Below are positions 21,355-31,464 of a stretch of 64,000 nucleotides of DNA, in pieces. How positions within the stretch are numbered: the stretch's first letter is position 1; every line of letters starts with the position of its first letter. The stretch covers positions 186,001 to 250,000 of the forward strand of contig JAEQBH010007360.1 of assembly GCA_016808115.1 (NCBI GenBank). Reading direction: 5' to 3'. The translations under genes and the position numbers were made by a program. The notes under the pieces are model-generated. The model worked only from the letters and a program-made list of their open reading frames with translations, was not told the DNA's origin and ran no database searches. The DNA is from Tetrastigma voinierianum. Its lineage: Eukaryota; Streptophyta; Magnoliopsida; Vitales; Vitaceae.

Positions 21355-22643
21355 TGATTAAAATTGCCACGGTAGGGTGATCCGGAATCAATAAAATTTA
21401 TATCCTATATTCCTCCTACTGAGTAGTCGAGCTCTTTGCGAGTATAGTGGTCTAAGGTCGAACACAGGGATGGGTTTTCTTCATACAAATGATTTGAGTG
21501 AAATCAAAACTGGTGAATTAAATTTGGATTTTGGGGTTTGGTTAAAAACAGGGGGTGTGGTTGGTTGCAAACTGAAACTAAAACAAGAAAAAAAATGTAA
21601 ATAGAAGCCCTTGAAGTGTTAGGCCACTGGTTTAGGGTTTAAGTAACCATGTCTAGGGTATTTTCCTTGCGTTGGGGAGCATGACATATAGTCATTTCTC
21701 GAACGGATCTTCATTTAGCTTTAAACTAAGCCCTATAGTTTTCCCTTGCGAAACATAGCATTTAAATGGGCATAAATGTTCCTAACACCAGTGAAAACGC
21801 ATCTCAAAACCTTAATCCACGATAACTAGCGAGAAATGACTAAGCGGGCATAATGGATCTAGTGAAAGTATCCATTGAACCCCGAAAGCATGAAATACAC
21901 ATTAAAGAGGCATGCTTAGAGATTTTAACCTAAGTGAGAAGCGACAACAACCAAAAAATACGTGCGTTAAAAGCAGGACCGTGCGTTACCTCGAGCCCTA
22001 GCCCAGCCCGGCCGTCCTCTTCCAAGGAGGAGAATTACAGCCAAACATCCTGCGAGTTGTCATCCTCGGAGGGTGTTTTGACGTAGAAAAGGAGAGAAAA
22101 TGAGAGAAAGGGAGAAAAAAGCGGGAGAAGCCCGGAGCCCTAATTTTATTCCTGACCAAAAAAATCTGTCCCTCAACTTGAGTGTATCAAAATGAAGCAT
22201 GTAGCCTTACAAACCCAGTGAAATACAATCAATCGAACATAAGTGGATAAAACAAGGGTAGAAAGGAGAAAAACCAAAACTTGTAGCAAAACAAAAGTGC
22301 GTGAAATGTAGGAGAAACGAGGGAGTTGCGGGATGCACGATCTTTGGGCGTATGCAGTGCTCGCGGGAGCTTTCTGCGAGTGGTGTTTTTCTTCACATTT
22401 TCTTCTTTCCTTCGATCTTTAATTTGAAATGCTGGGTTTGGCTAAATTCTTCGTGCTTGGATTCGACTCAACAATTTAAGCATAATTAGCTAACAAAAGC
22501 GCAAAAAATTTGCCACAAATAGATCAATAAAATAGTAGGGACCTTAATGTGCAAATTGGGTTAATTAGCATGATTAGTACATAAAAAGCACTCAAAACCT
22601 ATAATAAATAGGGTTCAAAATAGCACTTTTTGGGAACTAATCA
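21355..22643 (-). repeat. A4 5' LTR (right)
   Basis: It begins TGATTAAAATTGCCACGG and ends GGGAACTAATCA on the plus strand. It pairs with 16601-17876. CTCAC follows at 22644-22648. Confidence 0.88.
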
Positions 22644-22648
22644 CTCAC

Positions 22649-23850
22649 TTATCAACAAAAGAAGAGATTCTTCTGGTAAATACTTGTTTATGGGAAGACC
22701 CAATCCTCTTCAGAAAGCGATTACGCAGATAAGATTATTGATTGTGTCTTGAAAAGTAAGTGGGTGAATCTTGTGCGTTGCCACTCCTTAGAGTGTAAAA
22801 GTCATTTCAATGGACCTGACCAAGGTATTGCAATAAAATTTTTATTGGCCTTCTATTTTCAAAGATGCACACTTGTTTGCAAAGTCCGTGTCGATGTCAA
22901 AGAACCCGAGAACATTGGGCGGCGAATGAAATGCCATTAAGCAATATTCTAAGTAGAGAACTTTTTTTATGTATGGGGCTGACTGTAGGTCCGTTTCCAT
23001 CGTCCTATGGGCACAAGTACATACTTTTGGCAGTGGATTACGTGTCCAAGTGGGTGGAAGCCATTCCAACCATTACTTGTAATGCCAAAGTAGTACTGCG
23101 CTTCATCAGGAGTAACATCTTTTCAAGGTTCGAGACTCTAGAGCGGTAATCAGCAATGAAGGCTCCCATTTCTGTAACAAGTTGTTTGCATCACTCCTGG
23201 CCAAATATGGGGTGAAGCATCGGGTGACACTTGCATATCACCCCCAAAGAAATGGGCAAGCTGAGGTATCAAATAGAGAGATCAAGAAAATCTTGGGAAA
23301 GACAGTTAATGTGATAAGAAAAGATTGGGCGAACAAAATTGATGATAGCTTATGGGCTTGTGCCTGACTTTCAAGACCCCGTGGGCATCATCCCGCACCA
23401 AATGTCGTGTATGGTATGGCCTTCCACCTACCATGGCTTGGAGCACAAAGCATCTTTTGAGCGACTAGAATGCTAAACTTGAATTTCGAAATGGGCTGGA
23501 AAAAGAGGATGCTTTAGTTGAATGATCTGGATGAACTTAGGTAGAACGCATATGAGAGTTCGAGAATCTATAAAGAGAAGACCAAGGCGTGTTATGATAA
23601 GCACCTAATGCATCATGAGCTGAAAAGCGGGACAGCAAGTATTGCTATTGATTCCACGGTAGAAATAGTTCCTAGGAAAACTCGGTCGAAGATGGTACGG
23701 GCTAGTTTGTGATCTGATCTTCCCTACGGTAGTGTCGAGCTAATGCACCCTGAGAGAGGTCGATTCAAGGTGAACGGGCAGCGAGTGAAGATTTACCTAG
23801 GTGGTCAATTTGAGAAGAATAAGTCCACCACAAGTTTGAAGCCAACATAA
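22649..23850 (+). pseudogene. B1 integrase, broken
   Basis: Integrase of the outer element, resuming after A4. The zinc region is degenerate (LVNTCLWEDPI near 22672-22715). A decayed RCQRTREH-like block precedes the core. The first catalytic aspartate is lost (VWGLTVGPFPSSYG instead of WGMDFMGPF, about 22972-23010). The second reads VISNEGSHFCN (D to N, about 23147-23178). The glutamate is kept in NGQAEVSNREIKKILGK (23251-23300). Good runs are YILLAVDYVSKWVEAIPT and LAKYGVKHRVTLAYHPQ. The C-terminal part (23380-23850) has LNDLDELR-like, FKVNGQRVKIYLGGQFEKNK-like and IVPRKTRSKMV-like words. It ends near 23850. Confidence 0.87.
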
Positions 23851-24208
23851 GAAATGGTTGGGATCACGAAATTTTTGTTGGTCATCAATTGTCTTTGGTT
23901 GGGCACGACAGTTAGGTGGACACAGCTTAGTCGGCTAACGACAGTAAACAAAGCACTACTTGGGAGGCAACCCAAGCCTTTAAATTATTGTGGTCTTCAG
24001 TTTTTCTAATTTTAAGTGTGCTAGGTTTAATTTTGCTTGTTTTAATTTTAATGCATTTGTGTTGTAGGTTTCGAGGGTTAGATGTTGTCATAGAAGGAGA
24101 GATAGCAGGACAAGCCTTGTGCAAGCTTTGAGAGGAGTTTATCTAATGGAGGGAGTTTTTATATACTTAGAAAATTTTTTGTAAAATTTCCTGGTTGTTA
24201 GTCTTGGG
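23851..24208 (+). other. B1 post-integrase spacer
   Basis: Noncoding. It contains the GTAAACAAAGCACTACTTGG and GAGGCAACCCAAGCC block at 23945-23977, paralleled in B2 near 9690. The remainder is T-rich. Confidence 0.65.
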
Positions 24209-24562
24209 AACGTTGCGACGTTGGACTCAACGTTGCGACGTTGAAAATAGACCTCTCTATGCGTCTAATGGCCAGTTGGTTCTAAATCGCGACATTGAAA
24301 AAATACTTCTTTGTAATGTCGCGAAGTTAGATCCTAACGTCGCGAAGTTGAAAAATAGACCCCTCTGTAACGTCGCGACATTGGATTTCAACGTAGCGAA
24401 GTTGAAAATACACCCCTCGGGAACGTCACGACATTGGTCACAACGTCGCGATGTTGAGAATCCAACCTCTCTGTAACGTCGTGACGTTGGCCCAAACGTC
24501 GCGATGTTGAATTTTAAACTCTAGGGAACATTGCGACATTGGCCTGAACATCGCTATGTTGC
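24209..24562 (+). repeat. B1 CpG-palindrome tandem array (about 53-bp unit)
   Basis: Close to seven tandem units of 52-53 bases. Each unit holds two copies of a motif whose consensus is CAACGTCGCGACGTTG, a perfect palindrome with four CpG sites, separated by five or six bases and followed by a GAAAATAGACCCCTCTGT-like spacer. Nearly all differences between copies are C/T or G/A at CpG, as expected from deamination of methylated cytosine. One unit (about 24260-24310) has lost its first motif. The array precedes ORF2, as in B2. Confidence 0.92.
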
Positions 24563-25055
24563 CCTGTTTTTAGACCCATAAACGTTCATATTTCTCACCG
24601 TCGACATTTCCAAAACCCTAGGTGCTCTCATCGAAACGCGGGTTTCCATGATTCGATCCCAACACTTCCAAACTCCGTTAAGCGTCCTTAGCACCCTCCA
24701 TAGCCACACTAGGCTGTCCCGTCTCCGTCACACCTAATTGTTCCAGCGTCGCCGGAACCCTTCCCTACGGTCGACTTTCATTTCGATTCAGTGCAGTTCG
24801 CTCTACTCCCCATTTTTTGGGTGATTTGTGTCTCAGTAGAGCTCCTCGAGTTATTTGGGGGTTCTAGACCCATTTTTCGTGTGTCAAGCTCCCTACACCA
24901 CTTTGTGCCCACTACGTGTATGTTTGTTGGCCTGAGTGGGTTTTGGGTACTTCCTGTGTACTTTTGCTCGGGTGTAATCCCATTAGGGGTGTGGTAGCCT
25001 ACTAGGGTCCTTTCGCCTTTATGTTCTCCCCATCGTGATCCTGAACTTGTGCTTA
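24563..25055 (+). other. B1 region upstream of ORF2
   Basis: No protein match. The sequence is TC-rich and corresponds to 10331-10769 of B2. Open frames here are short and do not agree with the B2 copy. I treat it as leader of ORF2. Confidence 0.5.
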
Positions 25056-26142
25056 ATGTCAAGCAAAAAGCTAAAAATGAGCTCAAAGAGTAGCCGGGCC
25101 AGTAAAGAACCTTCTCAGGCCTACGATCATGGTAAGTTCGTCAATGAGAGCGCGACCGAGAAGTTTGGCCTCATCTACGCCCAGTCGCTCCTTCATTAAG
25201 GAGAGGGATTCCAACGTCGGCTGATTTTTCCGGACTGACCATTGCTTGGAAGGGTTAGGGGTGCGTGCCAACCCCGCGGCCCGGCCGCCACAATGGTTGT
25301 CTCGCGGAGATTCTCGCCAACCTAGAGGCCCATGTGCTCCCGAAGGTCCGTGGGTGGGGTGTTAGTGGACTTGGTCTGCAGTCTATCAACCCGTACAATC
25401 TTGAGCCGGTTAACTCCGAGGCCTTTGATCGGCTTCACGAACACCCTAACTCTCCGGAAGTCCTTCGATTGCTCACAAATGGGCAGGGTGAGTGGAAATT
25501 GAACAACAAAGGCCACACAGTGTACTTCAAGGCCAAACATTTGGCCTATATACCTAAGGTGTGGCACCATTTTATCCTCTTGTCTCATCCGACGATGAGC
25601 GTTTGCGAGGTATTGGCGAAAGCGGGCATTGCTAAATTTCGCCATCATTCGAGACATCTGTTTGAAGTGATCGGAGTTATAGGACGCCATCTCTTATAAA
25701 TTGGGATCTCTAAGATGAACCTTAGGCACCCACTTTCTCATCCTATGGCCTATGCGAAGCAGGGGGTGTCGTTAAAGGATAACGAAGTCTGGATCCATCC
25801 CATCAAGGCCATCTTAGTGAAAAAAGATAAGTCGGGTGTTCCTCGATCGATGCGTTTATATTTCGGGTCATGAACCCAGCCGGATGAGAAGAGTTATTGA
25901 CATGCAGACCTTACATTTGGTATGCGTGGGAGACCTCGGGTGAGGCGACCCCGTCCACCTCACATCCACCCACCCATCCACCCCTCCTCCACCTCCGTGG
26001 CGGTGTCCCGATCCTTTGCCTACCCTTGAGGACCAGGTTTAGGACCTCACTACCCGGCTTGATGCGTTCTGGGATGAGACCCAGGAGCATCGGGTCACCA
26101 TGAGCCAGGATATGGATGCCCTACTGGCTGACATGCGCACTG
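25056..26142 (+). pseudogene. B1 ORF2: Athila-type downstream protein, broken
   Basis: ATG at 25056 (MSSKKLKMSSKSSRASKEPS) aligns with the MSSKA start of B2 ORF2. Then come HGKFVNESATEKFGLIYAQS and a frame break. An open run at 25265-25699 carries RGWGVSGLGL-like and GEWKLNNKGHTVYFKAKHLA, then YIPKVWHHFILLSHPTMSV. Further blocks are WIHPIKAILVKKDK near 25790-25830 and a proline-rich segment near 25960-26020. The tail reads LDAFWDETQEHRVTMSQDMD. The family is the putative plant transposon protein region of Athila elements, with unknown biochemical role. Its 3' end is cut by the copia-like LTR at 26143. At least four frame breaks. Confidence 0.72.
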
Positions 26143-27817
26143 TGTTAGAGAAGTGCTCTAAAGGCAATCGCCATTAGCACTTATTGTACGCGTAACATAT
26201 TATTTAATATGTAAGGCTTCTTCGTTAATTTGGTATTCATACGTTGAATTGATATGGATCTTTAATCGAATTAATGAGTAAGTGATATAACATAGCATGA
26301 AGGAAATCATGATGGGATCATGATAATAAGATTCCTATCATGTGCAATTATGTTGTGTCTAAATTATCCACTAGTCATAGGATCAACAAAATTTGGACAT
26401 TGTTGTCCGGATAAACCAACTTTATGTCATACTCATGATTGGATCCAGCGTTAGATCTTATAAGCTTGTGATCATGAGTTTATCGAGTTGGCATGTGGAT
26501 GGTTACTAGAGTAGCTAAGTACATTGGAGACCTGTAATGAGACAATCATATGGATAATCTATTTAAATGTAGATGATTGTCTCATCATAGCAATGGTGCA
26601 AATATCCTTAGACTTGAGGTGCTCAAGGATATCTTGGATGCTGATCCATTACTTTGACCTCAATCCATGTTACCTCTCAAGGGGTCGCTCATTGGACGAG
26701 GATTGGGTATAGTTTGAGGTGTTCAAAGGTAATTGAGTAGCCAACAAAGGATTCGCCACTCCCAATAAAGGGAGAGTATACCTAAGGCCTCTTGTCGGAA
26801 TCATTACTCGGGAATCTCTGGCCATAGTGAAAATGTCTTGAGGTGTCTTGAGTGCGGTAGAGTGATGAATCTGGGGACAAGATAAATATCACTTAGGCTA
26901 GGTGTGGCATAACCAGTCTAGTGGGAGCTACACAATTGTCCATGCTCTAAACCAAGTAGGGTATAGTTTGGTAAAAGGACGAATTGCACGGTATTTGTCT
27001 ATGGGAAGGGTATGCAGTCATACCATTGACTCTCCTGTCAATTGGGCGTCAGATGTGTTGCTAGATACCAATCTTGACTTACTTAATTCAATGGTTGAAT
27101 CAAATTACGCCATGCTTAGGAACTAATGGGTCACACACTTAGAAATTAATGGGGGCTGATATAAGCAGTTTGGATGTGATCGAATATGAGGGAGATTAAT
27201 TCTCATTAATGAAATGTCACGGGATTAGTGGAATCCCGGGAACTAAAACCCTCACTTAGATAGATAATAGGTTTGGGTTGTGCACGGCTTTGGGCCTTGT
27301 GGGAACTCGCTATAACGCATGGGGATGAGTATAACCTATCATCACTTAGGTGAGGGCATTTAGTCTTTCAAAGGATGGGGTTTTCCTATAAATGGGAATG
27401 TTATGGAAACCTGGTGGTGAATCTCTTTTGAGAGAAAAGATAGTTCATGAGAAAGAGGCCAAGTTTGTGCTCTCATCTCCAAGAAGGTGCTCTAGAGATT
27501 GAGAGACCCGGGTTTTTGGCTTCCTCTTCGGATCGGGACTTGGCTAACACCGGGACCCTTTCCCAGACCGTTGCCTTGGAGGTTGTCGGCTTCACTCTTC
27601 ATGTGGATACCGTTAGAGACAGGCGGACCTAGGACTTGGTTCACTTCAATCTAAAGCTACCCGATCACGGCTTCGGTTTTGGGCAAACCGCAGGTAATCA
27701 CACCCTTCTCTTTGTTATAGGCTGGTTTGATGCTACTAGGGTCCTTGGATGAGTTTTGTTAGGACTATTTTGTATTTCATTTGCTGCGGCAAGTGTTGCC
27801 TCCCACGAAACCCTTCA
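26143..27817 (+). mobile_element. Probable solo copia-type LTR
   Basis: It starts TGTTAGAGAAGTGCTCTAAA, a start I associate with plant copia LTRs. It has no protein coding. Near the end it shows TTGGGCAAACCGCAGG and GTGTTGCCTCCCACGAAACC, ending provisionally at CCCTTCA (27817). Flanks CACTG (26138-26142) and CCTTG (27818-27822) agree in only three of five bases, so the right boundary is tentative. It separates the ORF2 end from the next stretch of B1 3' sequence, which supports an insertion. Confidence 0.55.
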
Positions 27818-28004
27818 CCTTGTACTCACGCAAGCAGCGATGACTTGCCTAAAGCGCGCGTGCATGTCACTTACCACCTTTGCCACCGCGGTGATCCTCG
27901 GGATCGACGGGGAGTTCCGCTTCTCTATTTCTTTCTTTGCCAATAAGGACATTGTCCTTTTTTTTGGGTGGGGGGGGGGGGGAGGCGTGGGGGCTGTGGG
28001 TAGT
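27818..28004 (+). other. B1 3' noncoding between insertions
   Basis: It resembles B2 at about 11930-12010 (GCCACCGCGGTGAT versus GCCACCCACGGTGAT, then CTTTCTTT and GGACAATGTCC-like text). A G-run of 13 bases lies at 27970-27982. It ends at A2. Confidence 0.6.
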
Positions 28005-28815
28005 TGATTCGTGCCACGGTAGGGTGATCCGAATAAGCTACAGTATAGCTGATCTAGGAATTGAACACGGGGATGGGTTTTCATCCCTGAATGGTCGTAT
28101 CATGTTTGAAAATGGTGAGACTTTTGTTTAGTTTCGGATTTGCATTAAAAAGTGTTGGAGTTGAATTGTCAACTGAAATTTGCTTGAAATAGCTTAAAAT
28201 GAAATGTGAAGTATATAGGTAACCTTGAAGGCTTAGGTCGCTAGCTTGATAAATGGGGTTATTAAGATGTCCTCGAGTTATTTCTCGTATTAGGGCAAAT
28301 GACATATAGTCGAGAGCCAAAAGCCCAGGATCTTTGTTTATTTATAAAACCCTAACACAAAACCTCTATTTGAGTCGATCATATGCGAGCATTGATGTTC
28401 GATCGGTTTGAAACCTAGCGATTTAACCTCATTTATTGGCGCAAGTAAATGACATCCCAAGAATGTCAGTGCATCTACCTTTAAGAATCTGCCCCGAACC
28501 TAAACTTATGACAAGTATTGACGGAAAGATTAAATAACATTAAACCCTAGTTTGAAAAGTTTGGAGCCATAAATCGATTACTGTTTCATTTAAAGCATGG
28601 ATGCTGCCAAATACACCAATAACCAAGCTAAGTAACCCTCCTCTTGAGAACTTTGAGAAACTGTGAGAAGCATCGCAGAGTTGTCATCCTCAAAGGGGTG
28701 TGTTTGGAAGCAAGAAAATGAAGAAAGAAGAGAGAAGAGAGCAAAATGTAACTAAAACCAAAGGCTGGGAAAGCTTGGATAAAAATAAAGTTAGATTCTG
28801 AAAGTTATAAGGTGG

Positions 28816-28824
28816 CTTATATAG
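28816..28824 (-). promoter_or_regulatory. A2 LTR TATA box
   Basis: The minus-strand sequence is CTATATAAG. The same position is TATATAAA or TATATAAG in A1, A2 and A3 LTRs (36529-36537, 42662-42669, 48274-48281, 55633-55641, 63616-63624), always beside GTGGCY or GTGG. Conservation across copies supports a core promoter. Confidence 0.6.
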
Positions 28825-28937
28825 CCAACCCAATTGTGTGAAATACCAAAAATACCTAAAATACATTATTACAATAGGGACAAAATGGGAATTATACAAA
28901 ACGAGGTCGTTTGGAATAAAAAACACAGGGGAATGAT

Positions 28938-29155
28938 TTTCGCTATGCAGTGAATTTCGCTATCATAGCGAAAATACAAGGCATAGCGAAATTCAAATTT
29001 TCGCTATGCACAGTGAATTTCGCTATAATAACGAAATTTCGCTAGCTTAGCAAAAAAGTGTGCATAGAGAAAATTTCGTTGGGATTGCGAAATTTTCGCT
29101 ATGGTTGTGAAATTTTCGCAATCGTTGCGAAATTTTCGCAATGCATAGCGAAAAT
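28938..29155 (-). repeat. Family-A palindrome cluster in A2 3' LTR
   Basis: At least ten copies of TTTCGCTA or its complement in about 220 bases, in alternating orientation, so that many pairs form inverted repeats. Equivalent clusters lie at 34655-34890, 36650-36850, 42270-42545, 47878-48150, 55775-56070 and 63745-64000. Confidence 0.85.
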
Positions 29156-29462
29156 CATGTTTGTCTCTTCTTTGCCTCTGCATTGCCTCGCATCGATTCG
29201 GCTTCTAATTCATCACTTCCACTTGACATTTCTTCATTTTGGGGTGAGTGAAATCCAGAATTCTGCATTTAGCGCGCGATCGAGCCCGAGCTGTGTGAGT
29301 TCTCAAAACCCTTGAAACTACGAAGCAACCTCGAAACCAAATCAGTAGCACTAAATAGACCTGCACATGCCAATTGGCTTAATTTACATGATTAGTACGC
29401 AAAAAGCACTCAAAACCTATCTTGAATAGGACTCAAAATAGCACTTTTGAGTCGCCCAATCA

Positions 29463-29829
29463 CACCTAGCAGACACTTTCTTAGTCCATAGCAATGCTAA
29501 AATAACCAAGGTATGCATGCTGTGCTTTTACAAAAGTGTATATTGTTCAAAAGTGTGTGTATACGTGAGGTTTGCCTTAGTATGAACAATTTAGACTACG
29601 TACAAAAACCACCATGAGAATAATTGCCATATAAAAACAAGTTTTTAGGGAATGACATCGGTTCCAAAGGAAGTCAACCTGAACTTCCACCAAAACCTAA
29701 TTGTTCCTAAGGTAACCAGTTTGAGCCAATAAGTTTGCAAAGCTATTCCACCCTGACGAACTGCGCGGGGCCTTAAGCTGGCGACCCGATCTAAGTAGGA
29801 CCATTTCCTCTTATTTTCTTTCTTTGGGT
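29463..29829 (-). other. A2 3' noncoding
   Basis: Noncoding. The polypurine tract is decayed (GTCTGCTAGGTG on the minus strand at 29463-29474). It matches A3 56382-56760 in blocks such as AACTTCCACCAAAACC. No gene is seen. Confidence 0.65.
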
Positions 29830-30200
29830 GTATTGCGGGATGCAATGCTAAAACTGACTTCACCAAAGTGGTGTAGCGAGGGTCCACCAGATGACTCGAC
29901 CAATTAAGGTTGGGAGCCTTCGAGCCCAGGATCGCGGCCAAATGGCTACGGGCTTCACCGGGACTTGAATGACTTGAGGAATTTAGCACCTACAGCTTGC
30001 TAAGAAACTCCACGTCCACCGTGTAGCGAACACTGATCGATGACTCCTACGACCAATTAAGGTTTGGGCATCGGGCTTTAAAGAAAACTTTATCCATATT
30101 CCCTCGAGCCGTGTTAGTTTCAAATAAAGCGTCACGACTTTTCTTTTCTTTTTCTTCTTTTCTTTTCTTTTGCTTTTCTTTTCTTTTCATTTTGGAAGAC
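29830..30200 (-). other. A2 conserved 3' block and A-rich tract
   Basis: The plus-strand CTTTT-repeat at 30139-30196 is the A-rich tract. The conserved block is at 29860-30115, with the duplicated GATGACTC...CCAATTAAGG motif. It is shared with A1, A3 and A4. Confidence 0.75.
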
Positions 30201-30660
30201 TACATTGGTCTTCATTCACAGTCTTTCCTGAGCCTATTATGGGTCGTCAACGGATCGAGGCCCGGTTTTGCAAGGAGAGGAGGTATATGGCTTGACCTAT
30301 TGGTACAATCGGTGTGCAGTGATTAGCTAAAGCGGATGTAAAAGGTTGAATATGCTAGGCGCATCGACCAAAAAACTTGTCATGCATAGAATTGTTCTAG
30401 CATTAAGGTAGGAATCTAGGGCTTCTAATTTTTTCAACTAAAGCGAAGTAAAACACATAATAGGCACAAAAAATGATTTGCAAGGTGTGCAAAAATGCAA
30501 ATGATCTTTATAAGCTTTTGATATAACTTGAGTAACAATACATGCTTAAAAATAGCTAACATAACAAAAGTATCCTTTTGCCTACTATTGGCTAATCACA
30601 GGGGAATCCTATACAAAATGAGTAGGCGGAGTTGATATAAAGCAGTATAAAACATGATAG
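30201..30660 (-). other. A2 internal noncoding
   Basis: AT-rich sequence homologous to A3 57110-57640 (shared ACATTGGTCTTCA, CTAGCATTAAGGT and GTAGGCGGAGTTGA-like text). No coding signal. Confidence 0.6.
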
Positions 30661-31060
30661 AAGACACTCTAACTGCTTTTCCTCATTGAAGTATAAACAT
30701 GCCTCGCTAGGTAGGGATAAGAAAGTTAAGAAAAGTGTGACCACCTGATCTCGTGGTGGTGGATGTGGAGTGGATCTGAGAGAACAGCTGTGTGTTTGCT
30801 AGCATGTCGGGAGGGGCGATCTTTGTAGTTGGTCTCGGAGTGATGCAGTGTAGGCTCAGGCGAGATCTTTGGGACAGGGACGGCGTGGAATGGCTCACGG
30901 GGTGTGGTGCGGGGCATAGGAGGCTCAGACGGGGGAGGGGCTGGAGGAAAAATAGGCAGACGAGAATGGGCCCCCCTTTTATAGGGCCATGGGGAGGCCA
31001 GGAGGGTCGGGGCGACGGAAAATTCGAATTTATGCATTGTTGCGAAATTCCTGCTGCTCC
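30661..31060 (-). pseudogene. A2 short proline-rich region
   Basis: A GC-rich island with minus-strand open frames (31037-30726) rich in Pro, Ser, His and Thr. It occupies the place of the much longer GC-rich region 57640-59700 in A3, with shared flanks (CCACCTGATCTCGTGGTGGT near 30740 versus CCACCTCAATCTCGTAGTGG near 57719). It is a deletion derivative or a non-gene; I do not recognise a protein family. Confidence 0.4.
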
Positions 31061-31464
31061 GTTTTCCATCTGCACAATCAACAAAAATTTGATTCAGGTA
31101 AATTGAACTAAATTAAAACAAAAATAAAAAATAAATATTTAAAAATAAATCTAAGAATAAAAATAAAATTAAAATTAAATTAAGATTACTAAAGGAAGTT
31201 ACTAAGAAATAGCATAATATGAAAATTGACCAATTTTAAGCAAAAAAATCAAAATTTTGAAATTTTATAGTTTGGTTTAGTGGAGACGAGCCGGCTCAAT
31301 TTCATAGATTCACTCATGGAGGGTCAAGGAGGGAGGAGCTCCTTGACCCGTGTGACTTTGTGCTCTGACCCTCTTGCTTGGTTCCTTCTTGTTGAACTTC
31401 TTCTCCTTTGGTTGATTTTGGGGCGACCATTGGCTCTGAGATTATTTGATGCGAGACAACTCCA
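31061..31464 (-). other. A2 AT-rich spacer after protease
   Basis: AT-rich stretch at 31090-31270, then CTCATGGAGGGTCAAGGAGG at 31313-31332, a block also at 60006-60025 in A3 and near 46285-46300 in A1. No domain is recognised. Confidence 0.5.

Larger units (their letters stand above)
16601..22643 (-). mobile_element. A4: deleted family-A element inside B1
   Basis: Minus-strand element with LTRs at 16601-17876 and 21355-22643, a decayed tRNA-Asp primer site (21335-21353), a leader hairpin (21280-21295) and a polypurine tract (CCCCC on the plus strand at 17876-17880). Flanks are CTCGC and CTCAC. Inside I see only a gag C-terminal remnant, a charged/proline-rich unassigned region and the conserved 3' block; the gag core, protease, RT and integrase are absent. 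Its LTRs are about 300 bp shorter than other family-A LTRs, lack the palindrome cluster, and have TATATA changed to TATGTA or CATGTA. It therefore represents a subfamily. Confidence 0.85.
28005..29462 (-). repeat. A2 3' LTR (left)
   Basis: It begins TGATTCGTGCCACGGTAGGG and ends CGCCCAATCA on the plus strand. It carries a TATA element (28816-28824) and a cluster of TTTCGCTA/TAGCGAAA motifs at 28938-29155. Confidence 0.9.

Noticed and set aside
24209..24562. Array resembling a CRISPR or a satellite
   Set aside because: Spacers are themselves repeated, the host is a plant, and the array sits inside a retrotransposon at the same place in two copies. It is an internal tandem repeat.
25322..25690. 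Minus-strand open frame of 122 codons
   Set aside because: It is antisense to B1 ORF2, which has homologous blocks in B2.
25056..26142. Envelope gene
   Set aside because: The position fits the env-like ORF of Athila elements, but I see no signal peptide, membrane segment or cleavage site, so I kept the neutral ORF2 name.
30792..31106. Plus-strand glycine/arginine-rich frame in A2
   Set aside because: It is antisense to the A2 proline-rich region and not conserved in the other copies.
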